Assembly (NCBI GenBank): GCA_903897475.1
Contig: CAIUBS010000079.1
Location: forward strand, 1 to 25,668
Length of the DNA: 25,668 nt
From: an uncultured Actinomycetes bacterium
GTDB taxonomy: Bacteria > Actinomycetota > Actinomycetes > Nanopelagicales > Nanopelagicaceae
Reading direction: 5' to 3'
In this document: piece by piece, positions 15,104 through 24,436 of the stretch
Layout: each line of letters opens with the position of its first letter
Numbering within the stretch: the stretch's first letter is position 1
The notes under the pieces: generated by a model
Databases searched by the model: none
What the model saw: the letters and a program-made list of their open reading frames with translations, nothing else
What the model was told of the DNA's origin: nothing
Made by a program: the position numbers and the translations under genes

Positions 15104-18100
15104 TTAGCACCGCCATTACTTCATTCTCTACTGACAAACCAGAGCGTTCTGCTTTAGCCATTACATCCAACACTCGAGCATAATCTCTTGGCATCACAAG
15201 TGAAATTCTAGTTTTAGCACTCTGCCAATCTTTTGAAATTTCACCAGCAATCTTGGACCCTGTCTCAGCATAAAATTTAGAAATATATTTAGAAACTAAA
15301 CCCTCTTGATCAACCGGTAAAGTCAGGATGTCGACCATTTCAGTATTAACAAGCTGAGGATTTAAATCTAAGACAAAAGCACGTCCACCTGACATACCTG
15401 CTGCAAAATTGCGACCAGTTTTACCTAAGATAATCACCGTTCCGCCAGTCATGTATTCACAGCCATGATCACCAACACCTTCGACAACTGCAATTGCACC
15501 TGAATTTCTTACGCAAAATCTCTCACCAACTACTCCAGAAATCATTATTTCGCCAGATGTCGCGCCATAACCAATCACATTTCCAGCTATAACATTTTTA
15601 GATGATTCAAAAGTTGCCTTCTCATCTGGTCTAATAATAATTCTTCCGCCTGATAATCCTTTGCCAACATAATCATTACTATCACCATAGAGCCTTAGAG
15701 TTAGTCCAGAAGGAATAAATGCTCCAAATGATTGTCCTGCAGATCCATGAAAAGTAATATCAATAGTGTCATCTGCAAGTCCGACTCCCCCAAAGTTTCG
15801 GGTAATTTGCGATCCGAGCATTGTTCCTACAGTTCGATTTACATTGCGAACCGGCATTTCAAGACGTACAGGTGTTTTGTTTGTTAATGCATCATGAGCA
15901 AGCTCAATTAATTTATTATCCAATGCTGCACCTAGTCCATGATCTTGTGAAGTAGTATTTTTACGAGGAGAATTGAGTTCAACTGATTTAAGCAGTGGAT
16001 TTAGGTCCAACCCGCTAGCTTTCCAATGTTCAATGGCATCTTTTGTCTCAAGTAATTCAACTTGACCTATTGCATCTTCAAGCTTCTTGAAACCAAGATC
16101 TGCAAGAAGCTGTCTAACTTCTTCTGCTATGTATTCAAAGAATGTTTCAACAAACTCTGGTTTACCAGTAAATTTTTTGCGCAACTCTGGGTTTTGAGTG
16201 GCAACTCCAACTGGACAAGTATCCAAATGACAAACTCTCATCATTATGCACCCAGACACCACAAGTGGAGCGGTTGCAAAACCAAACTCTTCAGCACCCA
16301 ATAGCGCTGCAATAATTACATCCCTACCTGTTTTCATCTGACCATCTACTTGAACAACAATGCGATCTCTTAATCCATTTAACATCAATGTTTGTTGTGT
16401 TTCTGCTAAACCTAACTCCCATGGCGCTCCTGCATGTTTGAGTGATGTCAGAGGAGATGCACCTGTTCCACCATCATGACCCGAGATAAGTACTACATCC
16501 GCATGGGCTTTGCTTACGCCAGCTGCAACAGTACCAACTCCTACTTCAGCAACTAACTTCACGTGAATTCTTGCTTGGTCATTTGCATTCTTTAGATCAT
16601 GTATTAATTGAGCTAAATCTTCAATTGAATAAATATCATGGTGAGGTGGCGGTGAAATTAGTCCAACACCTGGTGTTGAGTACCTAACTTTTGCTATCCA
16701 CGGATAAACCTTATTTCCCGGAAGTTGACCACCTTCACCGGGTTTAGCCCCTTGTGCCATCTTGATTTGAATGTCATCAGCATTAACTAAATACTCACTT
16801 GTTACGCCAAATCTTCCACTTGCAACCTGTTTAATTGCTGAGCGTTTTAAATCACCATTTTTCTCTGGCTTATTTCTTACAGGATCTTCTCCACCTTCAC
16901 CTGTATTGGACTTACCACCAATTCGATTCATTGCAATAGCCAGTGTTTCATGGGCCTCTTGCGATATAGATCCGTAGGACATTGCCCCTGTTGCAAATCG
17001 TTTTAGAATTTCACTAGCCGGCTCTACCTCATCAATTGAAATAGGTTTTCTAACCCCCTGCTTGAAAGTAAACAAACCTCTTAATGTCATTAATCTCTTT
17101 GATTGATCATCCACTCTTGCGGTGTATCTCTTAAAAACATCAAATCGCTTAGCCCTTGTCGCATGTTGCAGAGTAAATACTGTTTCTGGATCAAATAAAT
17201 GTGGTTCGCCCTCACGTCGCCATTGATACTCACCACCAATTTGAAGTTTCTTCGAACCTGGAATCTCTCCACCTGGTGGATAGGCAATATGGTGACGCTT
17301 AATTGTTTCTTGTGCAATGGTTTCAATTCCAACTCCACCTAATCTTGAGGTTGCACCGACAAAGTACTCATCTACTATCTCTTTAGATAATCCGATGGCT
17401 TCAAAAATTTGAGCACCGGTATAAGAAGCAATTGTTGATACACCCATCTTTGACATTACCTTTAGGACACCTTTACCTAAAGATTTGATTAAGTTCCTTA
17501 CAGCTTTTTCTGGAGTGATTCCGGTAATAACACCTTGGCGAACTAAGTCTTCAGCACTTTCCATTGCTAAGTAAGGATTAACTGCGGCTGCACCAAATCC
17601 GATTAGCAGTGCAACATGATGCACCTCTCTTACCTCACCACTTTCAACAACTAAACCAACTTTAGTTCGAGTCTTTTCCCGAATTAAATGGTGATGAACC
17701 GCCGAAGTTAAAAGTAGTGATGGAATGGGGGCATTCTCTGCATCTCCATCGCGATCTGAAAGTACAATAATTCTTGCGCCTTCTTCTATGGCTTTAGATA
17801 CTTCTTGGCGAATTTCTTCAATTCGCGCCACAAGCGCCTTACCGCCACCTGATATTTTGAATAATCCTTTAACTACATGAGCTGCAAGTCCAGGTTGGTC
17901 ACCATCCGCATTTACATTGATAATTTTGGCAAGCTCATCATTATCTATTACTGGAAATTGAATTGAAATCTGTCGACAAGAAGCCGGTCCTGGATCTAAT
18001 AAGTTGTGTTCGGGACCAATTGAGCCTCCCAGAGAAGTAACTAATTCTTCTCTGATCGCATCAAGTGGTGGGTTGGTAACTTGAGCAAACAGCTGCGCAA

Positions 18101-19622
18101 AATAATCAAAAAGTAATCTAGGTTTTTCAGATAGTGCTGCAATAGGTGTATCAGTGCCCATAGAGCCAAGAGGCTCTGCACCATTTCTAGCCATTGGTGT
18201 AATGATTATTCGAAGTTCTTCTTCGGTATACCCAAATGCTCTTTGCCTGCGCACCACAGATGAGTGCGGATAAACAATATGTTCACGTGATGGTAAATCA
18301 CTTAATCTAACTAGCCCAGCATGTAACCAATCACCATATGGTGCTGATGTAGCCAAAGTATTTTTAATTTCATCATCTTCGATTATCCGACCAGCATCAA
18401 TATCCACTAAAAACATTCGACCAGGCTGCAATCTTCCTTTTCGAATGATGTTTTCAGGTGGAAAATCCAAAACCCCTACTTCACTTGATAACACCACAAG
18501 TCCATCTTTTGTCACCCAAAACCTTGAAGGACGCAAGCCATTCCTATCTAAAACTGCACCTACCTGTTTACCATCTGTAAAGGTCACACAAGCTGGACCA
18601 TCCCAAGGCTCCATTAGCGCTGAGTGAAATGCATAAAAATTCTTTAGTTCAATAGGCATTGTTGCGTGATTTTCCCAAGCTTCTGGAATCATCATTAAAA
18701 TAGCGTGTGGAAGTGAACGCCCACCAAGATAAAGTAATTCTAATACTTCATCAAAAGATGCTGAATCACTTCCAGAGTTGTTAACTATTGGAAATAATCT
18801 CTTTAGATCACCTGGAATTAAATCACTTTCAAGCAAGGATTCCCGAGCACTCATCCAATTCCGATTGCCTTTAACTGTATTTATCTCACCATTATGGGCA
18901 ATGTAACGATACGGGTGAGCTAAAGGCCAAGAAGGGAATGTATTGGTTGAAAACCTTGAATGAACTAAAGCTAAGGATGATTCAACAAGTGGATTGGATA
19001 AATCTGGGAAAAACTCTTCAAGCTGACCTGTGGTTAGCATACCTTTATAGACAACTGTTCGCGATGAAAGTGATGGGATATAAATACTGTAAGAATTCTC
19101 TACTCGCTTACGGAGGCAGTAAACCATTCTCTCGAGCACTAAATCTGATTCATTTAACTTTCCAGAGACGAACACTTGTTTAAAATCAGGCATTACTGAC
19201 AGAGCAGTTTTACCCAAAGATGTAGAGTTAATTGGAAGATCTCGCCAACCAAGAATTTTTAGTCCTTCTTCTGCGGCAAGTGTTTCAATTTTCTTCTCAT
19301 AATCATTTTCTTCAGAGTTGATAAAAAAGATACCAGTTGCATACTCAGTTATTGGTGGCAGTTCAAAACTAACCACCGACCTATAAAATTTATCTGGAAT
19401 TTGAATCAAAATTCCGGCACCATCACCACTATCTGGTTCTGCACCGGATGCTCCTCGATGCTCTAAGTTTCGTAAAGCAGTAAGGGCCTGAGAAACTATT
19501 TGGTGGGTTGGCAATTTATTTAAGGTAGCAACCATCGCCACACCACATGCATCATGCTCATTTGCTGGGTCATATAACCCATTTGCAATTGGGGTGGTTG
19601 AAAAAAGAGATCTATGGTTCAA
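15096..19622 (-). CDS. gltB: Glutamate synthase (NADPH) large subunit
   Basis: GltB hydrolyses glutamine in an N-terminal amidotransferase domain and channels ammonia to 2-oxoglutarate at an FMN site. The 1508-residue product is full length. C26 (EHDACGVAMVATL) is the expected N-terminal nucleophile after removal of a 25-residue propeptide. The central domain, the FMN barrel (GGEDPVRNKPEKNGD, QLPGNKVYPWIAKVR, VSGHDGGTGASPLTSLKHAG) and the 3Fe-4S cysteines (CIMMRVCHLDTCPVG) are present, followed by the glycine-rich C-terminal beta-helix (GHGCEY-like GDHGCEYMTGGTVIILG). The start is TTG at 19622; no other start codon lies before the nucleophile, and GGGAG is 11 nt upstream. It heads gltB-gltD(-pyk). 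Confidence 0.97.
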   Translation of the reverse strand: MNHRSLFSTTPIANGLYDPANEHDACGVAMVATLNKLPTHQIVSQALTALRNLEHRGASGAEPDSGDGAGILIQIPDKFYRSVVSFELPPITEYATGIFFINSEENDYEKKIETLAAEEGLKILGWRDLPINSTSLGKTALSVMPDFKQVFVSGKLNESDLVLERMVYCLRKRVENSYSIYIPSLSSRTVVYKGMLTTGQLEEFFPDLSNPLVESSLALVHSRFSTNTFPSWPLAHPYRYIAHNGEINTVKGNRNWMSARESLLESDLIPGDLKRLFPIVNNSGSDSASFDEVLELLYLGGRSLPHAILMMIPEAWENHATMPIELKNFYAFHSALMEPWDGPACVTFTDGKQVGAVLDRNGLRPSRFWVTKDGLVVLSSEVGVLDFPPENIIRKGRLQPGRMFLVDIDAGRIIEDDEIKNTLATSAPYGDWLHAGLVRLSDLPSREHIVYPHSSVVRRQRAFGYTEEELRIIITPMARNGAEPLGSMGTDTPIAALSEKPRLLFDYFAQLFAQVTNPPLDAIREELVTSLGGSIGPEHNLLDPGPASCRQISIQFPVIDNDELAKIINVNADGDQPGLAAHVVKGLFKISGGGKALVARIEEIRQEVSKAIEEGARIIVLSDRDGDAENAPIPSLLLTSAVHHHLIREKTRTKVGLVVESGEVREVHHVALLIGFGAAAVNPYLAMESAEDLVRQGVITGITPEKAVRNLIKSLGKGVLKVMSKMGVSTIASYTGAQIFEAIGLSKEIVDEYFVGATSRLGGVGIETIAQETIKRHHIAYPPGGEIPGSKKLQIGGEYQWRREGEPHLFDPETVFTLQHATRAKRFDVFKRYTARVDDQSKRLMTLRGLFTFKQGVRKPISIDEVEPASEILKRFATGAMSYGSISQEAHETLAIAMNRIGGKSNTGEGGEDPVRNKPEKNGDLKRSAIKQVASGRFGVTSEYLVNADDIQIKMAQGAKPGEGGQLPGNKVYPWIAKVRYSTPGVGLISPPPHHDIYSIEDLAQLIHDLKNANDQARIHVKLVAEVGVGTVAAGVSKAHADVVLISGHDGGTGASPLTSLKHAGAPWELGLAETQQTLMLNGLRDRIVVQVDGQMKTGRDVIIAALLGAEEFGFATAPLVVSGCIMMRVCHLDTCPVGVATQNPELRKKFTGKPEFVETFFEYIAEEVRQLLADLGFKKLEDAIGQVELLETKDAIEHWKASGLDLNPLLKSVELNSPRKNTTSQDHGLGAALDNKLIELAHDALTNKTPVRLEMPVRNVNRTVGTMLGSQITRNFGGVGLADDTIDITFHGSAGQSFGAFIPSGLTLRLYGDSNDYVGKGLSGGRIIIRPDEKATFESSKNVIAGNVIGYGATSGEIMISGVVGERFCVRNSGAIAVVEGVGDHGCEYMTGGTVIILGKTGRNFAAGMSGGRAFVLDLNPQLVNTEMVDILTLPVDQEGLVSKYISKFYAETGSKIAGEISKDWQSAKTRISLVMPRDYARVLDVMAKAERSGLSVENEVMAVLNG

Positions 19623-19680
19623 TTAAAAGGCCGCTCCCGCTGAAGGGTCGGGACAACGATGGCCCAACTTCTTAAATCTT
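19623..19680 (-). promoter_or_regulatory. Structured 5' leader of gltB
   Basis: The approximately 57-nt leader can fold as TCCCG/CGGGA (19635-19639 with 19649-19653, 9-nt loop) inside an outer GGCC/GGCC pair (19629-19632 with 19661-19664). The ribosome-binding bases GGGAG (19634-19638) are in the stem. No known riboswitch class is recognised. Confidence 0.4.
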
Positions 19681-19685
19681 CCTAA

Positions 19686-19694
19686 ATTATAGCA
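19686..19694 (-). promoter_or_regulatory. Extended -10 promoter of gltB
   Basis: TGCTATAAT on the minus strand is a full extended -10 element; a matching -35 is weak, which is normal for this promoter class. Transcription would start near 19679. The element overlaps a 13-bp palindrome, ATAGCAgTGCTAT at 19689-19701, that also touches the VIT stop codon. Confidence 0.65.
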
Positions 19695-19700
19695 GTGCTA

Positions 19701-20405
19701 TTAAATTCCAGTAAGCCCAACTAGCCAACCAATACCAGCAGTGATGGCAACACCTAATGCGCCGCCTGCAAAAATCCTCAGCACTGTTTTAGTCACTGGT
19801 GAGGATGCAATTCTGGCACTGATAACTCCAGCCGCAATAAGCCCAAAAGCTGTAAAGGTTAGAATAAATGAAACCTTGTTTTCGCCAGATATTAAGGCTC
19901 CAATTAACGGAACAACACCTCCGGCAGTAAATGCAATTGCAGAGGCGATACCTGCTTGAATCGGCCTTGCTCTTGTATGATCGAAATGACCCAATTCATC
20001 TCTTAAGTGGGCTTCAAGTGCGCCATGTTTGTGTAAGGCTAAGGCCACTTGCCTAGCTAGATCCTTAGACAATCCCCTATCAATATATATTTGAGTAAGT
20101 TCTAAAAGTTCACCCTCAGGATCATCTCTTAACTGACTTATCTCAATTTCTCGATCTGTTTTTTCAATATCGGTTTGAGACTTAACTGATACATACTCAC
20201 CGACTGCCATTGACATTGCGCCAGCTGCAATTCCCGCAAGGCCTGCAGTTATCAACAAATCACCTTTGCTTGCAGCTGCAACACCTATCATCAAACTCGC
20301 AGTTGAGACTAAACCATCATTAGACCCAAGTACCGCAGCCCTTAGCCACCCAGTTCGATTTGTTCGATGCTCTAAATTTCGCATTTGAACTTCTTCTAGA
20401 CCCAT
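19701..20405 (-). CDS. VIT/CCC1-family Fe/Mn transporter-like membrane protein
   Basis: The 234-residue product belongs to the VIT1/CCC1 family (DUF125), which moves Fe(II) or Mn(II) out of the cytoplasm. The first helices carry AAVLGSNDGLVSTASLMIGVAA and GIAAGAMSMAVGEYVSVKSQTDIEKTD, the family signature with conserved Gly, Glu, Ser and Asp residues. An acidic cytoplasmic metal-binding helical region follows (about 75-145), then three more hydrophobic helices. No fused ferritin-like domain is present. The ATG at 20405 lacks a Shine-Dalgarno and has TAAGAT 6 nt upstream; an ATG seven codons later is possible. It lies 9 bp after lgt. Metal specificity cannot be told from sequence. Confidence 0.88.
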   Translation of the reverse strand: MGLEEVQMRNLEHRTNRTGWLRAAVLGSNDGLVSTASLMIGVAAASKGDLLITAGLAGIAAGAMSMAVGEYVSVKSQTDIEKTDREIEISQLRDDPEGELLELTQIYIDRGLSKDLARQVALALHKHGALEAHLRDELGHFDHTRARPIQAGIASAIAFTAGGVVPLIGALISGENKVSFILTFTAFGLIAAGVISARIASSPVTKTVLRIFAGGALGVAITAGIGWLVGLTGI

Positions 20406-20411
20406 GTGTAA

Positions 20412-20417
20412 ATCTTA
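20412..20417 (-). promoter_or_regulatory. Predicted leaderless promoter (-10) of the VIT gene
   Basis: TAAGAT overlaps the lgt stop codon and ends 6 nt before the VIT ATG (last T at -7). No Shine-Dalgarno is present. Confidence 0.5.
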
Positions 20418-21239
20418 ACTTGAAATATTCCTATTTATCTCGTTATTGCTTGGTTTACTTCGAATCAAGTATGCAAAAGAGCCAAATATTGCAATTAAGC
20501 TAACCCAAATATTCAGGCGCAGACCAAAAATCATATTTGCATCATCTATTCTTAGGGCCTCAATCCAAAGTCTACCTATTGAGTAAGCCAATACATAGAG
20601 TACGAACACATCTCCAGATTTCTTCGGAATCTTTTTAATAAATCCAGGTAATTTAATCAAAACTATCGCTACCCCAACACACCATAACAATTCATATAAG
20701 AATGTCGGGTGAAAGGTAAGAAATTGTTCATATCCATCCGGTCTTTTTGATGGCTCAATTTCTAGCCCCCATGGCAATTGGGTTGGTTTTCCAAATAACT
20801 CTTGATTAAACCAATTGCCTATGCGTCCAATCGCTTGTGCCAGAACTACACCTGGTGCCAGTGCATCTAAAAATTTTGAAAAACTTAGTGTTGTTTTTTG
20901 CTTCTTGAAGTAGATAAGCACTCCGATAGCACCGAATGAGATTGCTCCCCAAATACCTAATCCACCCTGCCAGATGCGTAGTGCATCGACTGGATTACCG
21001 CCTTGGCCAAAATACTGTTGCGGTGAAGACAGAACGTGGTAAAGGCGGCCACCAATAATTCCAAATGGAACGGCCCATATAGCAGCATCAGATACATCTT
21101 CGGGATTTCCACCAGAGAGTTGATATCGCTTTCGCCCAACAAAGATTGCAACCGCTATACCAAGAATTATGCTTAACGCATAAAAATGAATAGTAAATGG
21201 ACCAAGGTTTAGAGCAGATACAGTCGGACTAGGAATCAA
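20415..21239 (-). CDS. lgt: Prolipoprotein diacylglyceryl transferase
   Basis: Lgt transfers diacylglycerol from phosphatidylglycerol to the lipobox cysteine of prelipoproteins in the plasma membrane. The 274-residue, multi-helix product has the signature GRIGNWFNQELFG with R139, N142 and E147 (matching E. coli R143, N146, E151), plus HPTFLYELLW and IGRLWIEALR. The E. coli His103 position is a tryptophan (W97 in GGLGIWGA), which I believe is usual in actinobacteria. The start is TTG at 21239 with AGAGG 5 nt upstream. It lies next to the trp genes and the DsbA-like gene, as in other actinobacteria. Confidence 0.95.
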   Translation of the reverse strand: MIPSPTVSALNLGPFTIHFYALSIILGIAVAIFVGRKRYQLSGGNPEDVSDAAIWAVPFGIIGGRLYHVLSSPQQYFGQGGNPVDALRIWQGGLGIWGAISFGAIGVLIYFKKQKTTLSFSKFLDALAPGVVLAQAIGRIGNWFNQELFGKPTQLPWGLEIEPSKRPDGYEQFLTFHPTFLYELLWCVGVAIVLIKLPGFIKKIPKKSGDVFVLYVLAYSIGRLWIEALRIDDANMIFGLRLNIWVSLIAIFGSFAYLIRSKPSNNEINRNISS

Positions 21240-21265
21240 CTCAACCTCTGGTAATTTGCCAAAAC

Positions 21266-21940
21266 TTAATTGACCCCAGCAGCAGCTAATGCTTCTCTAA
21301 ATTTTGAAGGATCACCATACTCAGTATTTCTATCAAGTGGCTTTCCATTAACTAGCACAGTAGGAGTGCTATTTACATTTGCCTTTCCTGACTCAACTGT
21401 GATGTTTCGCGTCCATTTTACGTACTTTCCATCATTAATGCATTGCTTGAAACTATTAGCAGTAATTCCAACTGAATTGCCTATTGCAATTAATGATGCA
21501 TTACTCCACTTACCAGTATTTTCACCAGCTGGCTGGTTCTGAAACAGTGCTAGATTCATATCAACAAATTTGTTTTCGTCAGCTGAACACGCAGCGGCAT
21601 TTGCAGCAAGAATTGATTCAGGTCCAATAAATGTCATTGGATGAAATACTACTTTTGCCTTTTTTTGAGCAATTACTTCATTTAGATAACCACCATTAAT
21701 TAACTCAAATTGGCGACAGGCTGGGCACTGGTAATCAACATAAACATCAATCTTTGGAGTGGCTTCTGGGTTTAAAACTATTCCATAACCATCTGATGCA
21801 GAAACTGCCGCAGGTATATCGAAGTTTGAATCGGCTCGATTACTGATAATAGAAAATATAACTCCAACAGTGACTATGAAAGCCACCATTACAATTACAA
21901 GATTTCTTGTTCCTTTATCGCCGCTACTGCTAGTTGCCAT
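21266..21940 (-). CDS. Membrane-anchored DsbA-like thioredoxin-fold protein
   Basis: The 224-residue product has one N-terminal membrane helix (about 13-32) and an extracytoplasmic DsbA/thioredoxin-4 domain. The redox motif CPAC is at 72-75 within VYVDYQCPACRQFE, and the cis-proline loop STPTVLVNGK (P193) is present; two further cysteines are at 118 and 167. It probably introduces or isomerises disulfides in exported proteins. The ATG at 21940 has AGGAG 7 nt upstream. It sits 27 bp after a MauE/DoxX-like membrane gene, a plausible electron-transfer partner, and before lgt. Confidence 0.9.
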   Translation of the reverse strand: MATSSSGDKGTRNLVIVMVAFIVTVGVIFSIISNRADSNFDIPAAVSASDGYGIVLNPEATPKIDVYVDYQCPACRQFELINGGYLNEVIAQKKAKVVFHPMTFIGPESILAANAAACSADENKFVDMNLALFQNQPAGENTGKWSNASLIAIGNSVGITANSFKQCINDGKYVKWTRNITVESGKANVNSTPTVLVNGKPLDRNTEYGDPSKFREALAAAGVN

Positions 21941-21967
21941 AACTTCGCTCCTATTGATGTCCTTTAG

Positions 21968-22426
21968 TTATTTATCCAGTGCAAATCTACCCTTAGGGTA
22001 GAAATATAAGAAAACGCCAAGCCCAAGAAGTCCAATATCTCGAATAATTGTAGACAAATACTTCGTATCCTCTGGGTCTACCGCACCACCATCACCAAAG
22101 CATCCACAGTCAATACTCAGACCGCGCGCCCATGCCTGAGCAATTGCAATGATAAAAGCCAACATAATAAGTGCGCCCAATAAGCCATTGATTTTAACCA
22201 ATGCCCCAAGAACCAAAAGTAATCCGATTCCAATTTCTATCCACGGTAGGACGTAGCCAAATAAGTTTGCCATCCAAACAGGAAGTAATTCATATGCTCT
22301 AACGGCCATAGCAGATTTTTGAAGATTCCCAACCTTTAGTGCTCCAGCTGCAATCAATACGCCACCCAAAATTAACCGAGCAAGCAAGGTCAACCAAGGT
22401 TGAGCAATAGTGAACTTATTTCGCAC
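21968..22426 (-). CDS. MauE/DoxX-family membrane protein
   Basis: The product is a four-helix membrane protein of the DoxX/MauE family with LLARLILGGVLIAAGALKVGN at the start and a conserved cysteine pair in DCGCFGDGG (residues 107 and 109). MauE proteins are thought to support disulfide chemistry together with a thioredoxin-like partner (MauD), and a DsbA-like gene follows directly. I choose the GTG at 22426 (152 residues) because GAAGGG lies 7 nt upstream; a TTG at 22456 would overlap trpA by 41 bp and has no ribosome-binding site. With the GTG the overlap with trpA is 11 bp. Substrate and partner are inferred from position. Confidence 0.82.
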   Translation of the reverse strand: MRNKFTIAQPWLTLLARLILGGVLIAAGALKVGNLQKSAMAVRAYELLPVWMANLFGYVLPWIEIGIGLLLVLGALVKINGLLGALIMLAFIIAIAQAWARGLSIDCGCFGDGGAVDPEDTKYLSTIIRDIGLLGLGVFLYFYPKGRFALDK

Positions 22427-23219
22427 TTTCAATCCCTTCAGATAAGGATTTTGCAAGTTGCTTAATCCTCTTTAAACCTTTTCTGCCAGCACCAGACTCT
22501 TGCACAATTTTTATAAAAGCCGAGCCAACAATTACGCCATCTGCAAAAGCTGCTACTTCTTGTGCCTGTTGTTTAGTGGACACTCCCAATCCTACTGCAA
22601 CTGGTTTATTCGATACGCTTCTAATACGATCAACTAACTGCTTAGCATTTGCTGAGACTGATGCTCGAGCACCTGTGACCCCCATCAAACTTGCAGCATA
22701 AATAAACCCTGAGCACTCTTTCGTTACTTTAGATAATCGATCATCGCTGCTGCTAGGTGCAACCACATAAATTCTGTTTAGTGAATTTTTTTGTGCCTGT
22801 GATCGCCAATCATCTGATTCTTCATATGTTAAATCAGGAGTAATCACACCAGAGCCACCATTCTTAGCAATCTCTATCGCAAATTTTTCTACCCCGTACT
22901 TCTCTATAGGACTCCAATAGCTCATTACTACTGAAGGTGCGCCTAAATTGACACTAGTTTTAAGCAAATCAAAAACTTCATTGACTCCAGCCCCATTTTC
23001 AATTGCTTGTTCCGAGGCTGCTTGAATTACAGGACCATCCATCACCGGATCTGAGTATGGGTAGCCAATTTCAATTGCATCTACGCCGCCGTCTATCATG
23101 GCCTTAATAATTTTCTTCGCTTTTTTTTGCGTTGGAAATCCTGCAGGCAAGTACCCAATTAAAATTGCTCGATTTTTACTCTTCGATAAGGTAAAAAGTT
23201 TATCTAAAGGTGTAGACAT
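22416..23219 (-). CDS. trpA: Tryptophan synthase alpha chain
   Basis: TrpA cleaves indole-3-glycerol phosphate to indole, which is channelled to TrpB. The 267-residue TIM barrel has the catalytic pair E50 and D61 in AIEIGYPYSDPVMDGP, then GVITPDLTYEE, GFIYAASLMGVTGAR and VAVGLGVSTKQQA with the phosphate-binding GVIVGSAF. Length is normal. The ATG overlaps the trpB stop by one base (TAATG), so translation is coupled. Confidence 0.97.
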   Translation of the reverse strand: MSTPLDKLFTLSKSKNRAILIGYLPAGFPTQKKAKKIIKAMIDGGVDAIEIGYPYSDPVMDGPVIQAASEQAIENGAGVNEVFDLLKTSVNLGAPSVVMSYWSPIEKYGVEKFAIEIAKNGGSGVITPDLTYEESDDWRSQAQKNSLNRIYVVAPSSSDDRLSKVTKECSGFIYAASLMGVTGARASVSANAKQLVDRIRSVSNKPVAVGLGVSTKQQAQEVAAFADGVIVGSAFIKIVQESGAGRKGLKRIKQLAKSLSEGIESAK

Positions 23220-24430
23220 TAAAGCGGCAGTCCAAAATAATCTGCAGCAGTCTGAACATCTTTGTCGCCTCTTCCAGAAAGATTTATCAGCAAAGTTGCA
23301 TCCTTGCCTAGCTCATTACCAATTTCTAGTGCCCCAGCTAATGCATGTGCTGTTTCAATTGCAGGAATAATTCCTTCTGATTTACACAAAAGTGAAAATG
23401 CGTACATTGCTTGGTCATCAGTTATTGGGCGATACTCAGCTCGACCTAGGTCATTTAAGTATGCATGCTCTGGACCTACTCCTGGATAATCTAATCCCGC
23501 TGAAATTGAGTGAGACTCTACTGTCTGGCCATTCTTATCTTGCAGCACATAAGATCTGGTTCCATGTAAAACTCCTGGTGAGCCACCCGAAATTGTTGCG
23601 GCGTGGAAACCAGTTTCCACTCCTTTACCTCCAGCCTCTAATCCGATTAACCGAACTGATTTATCTTCAATAAATGGATGAAAAATTCCAATCGCATTTG
23701 AACCACCACCAACGCAAGCAAGTACTGCGTCCGGAAGTTTTCCAGTTAACTCCAAAACTTGTTTACGAGCTTCGACGCCAATAATTCTTTGAAAATCTCT
23801 CACAATCGTTGGGAAAGGATGCGGACCTGCAACTGTTCCCAGTAAATAATGTGTAGTTTCGACATTAGTAACCCAATCACGCATAGCCTCATTAATTGCA
23901 TCCTTTAAAGTCTTAGATCCTTGAGTTACCGGCACTACCTCTGCTCCAAGTAATTTCATACGCGCCACATTTAGCGCTTGCCTCTTAGTGTCGGCTTCAC
24001 CCATATACACAACGCACTCCAAGCCAAAAAGAGCTGCAGCAGTTGCAGAAGCAACGCCGTGCTGACCTGCCCCAGTTTCTGCAATTATGCGCTTCTTGCC
24101 CATTCGCTTGGTTAGCAATGCTTGTCCGAGCACATTATTAATTTTATGACTGCCTGTGTGGTTTAAATCCTCACGCTTCAACAGTACCCGCGCACCACCT
24201 GCATACTCTGAAAACCTTTTAGCCTCAGTAATTATGCTTGGTCTACCAGTGTAGGTTTTATGTAAATTATCTAGTTCTTTATGAAATTCTGGATCTGCCT
24301 GTGCTGTTAAATGTGCATCTGCTAGTTCATCCAATGCAGCAATTAGAGCCTCTGGTACAAAGCGGCCCCCATACGGTCCGAAGTGTCCTAATACATCTGA
24401 GTCAAAACTCTTAATCTTTGCAATATCCAT
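23219..24430 (-). CDS. trpB: Tryptophan synthase beta chain
   Basis: TrpB is the PLP enzyme that joins indole and serine. The 403-residue product has the PLP lysine K96 in HTGSHKINN, catalytic E118 in AETGAGQHGVAS, the PLP-phosphate loop CVGGGSNAIGIF and the C-terminal SGRGDKD. The ATG at 24430 has no Shine-Dalgarno (CTCCTG precedes it) but has TAAACT 6 nt upstream, so an internal leaderless promoter within the trp cluster is likely besides read-through from trpC. Confidence 0.97.
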   Translation of the reverse strand: MDIAKIKSFDSDVLGHFGPYGGRFVPEALIAALDELADAHLTAQADPEFHKELDNLHKTYTGRPSIITEAKRFSEYAGGARVLLKREDLNHTGSHKINNVLGQALLTKRMGKKRIIAETGAGQHGVASATAAALFGLECVVYMGEADTKRQALNVARMKLLGAEVVPVTQGSKTLKDAINEAMRDWVTNVETTHYLLGTVAGPHPFPTIVRDFQRIIGVEARKQVLELTGKLPDAVLACVGGGSNAIGIFHPFIEDKSVRLIGLEAGGKGVETGFHAATISGGSPGVLHGTRSYVLQDKNGQTVESHSISAGLDYPGVGPEHAYLNDLGRAEYRPITDDQAMYAFSLLCKSEGIIPAIETAHALAGALEIGNELGKDATLLINLSGRGDKDVQTAADYFGLPL

Positions 24431-24436
24431 CAGGAG

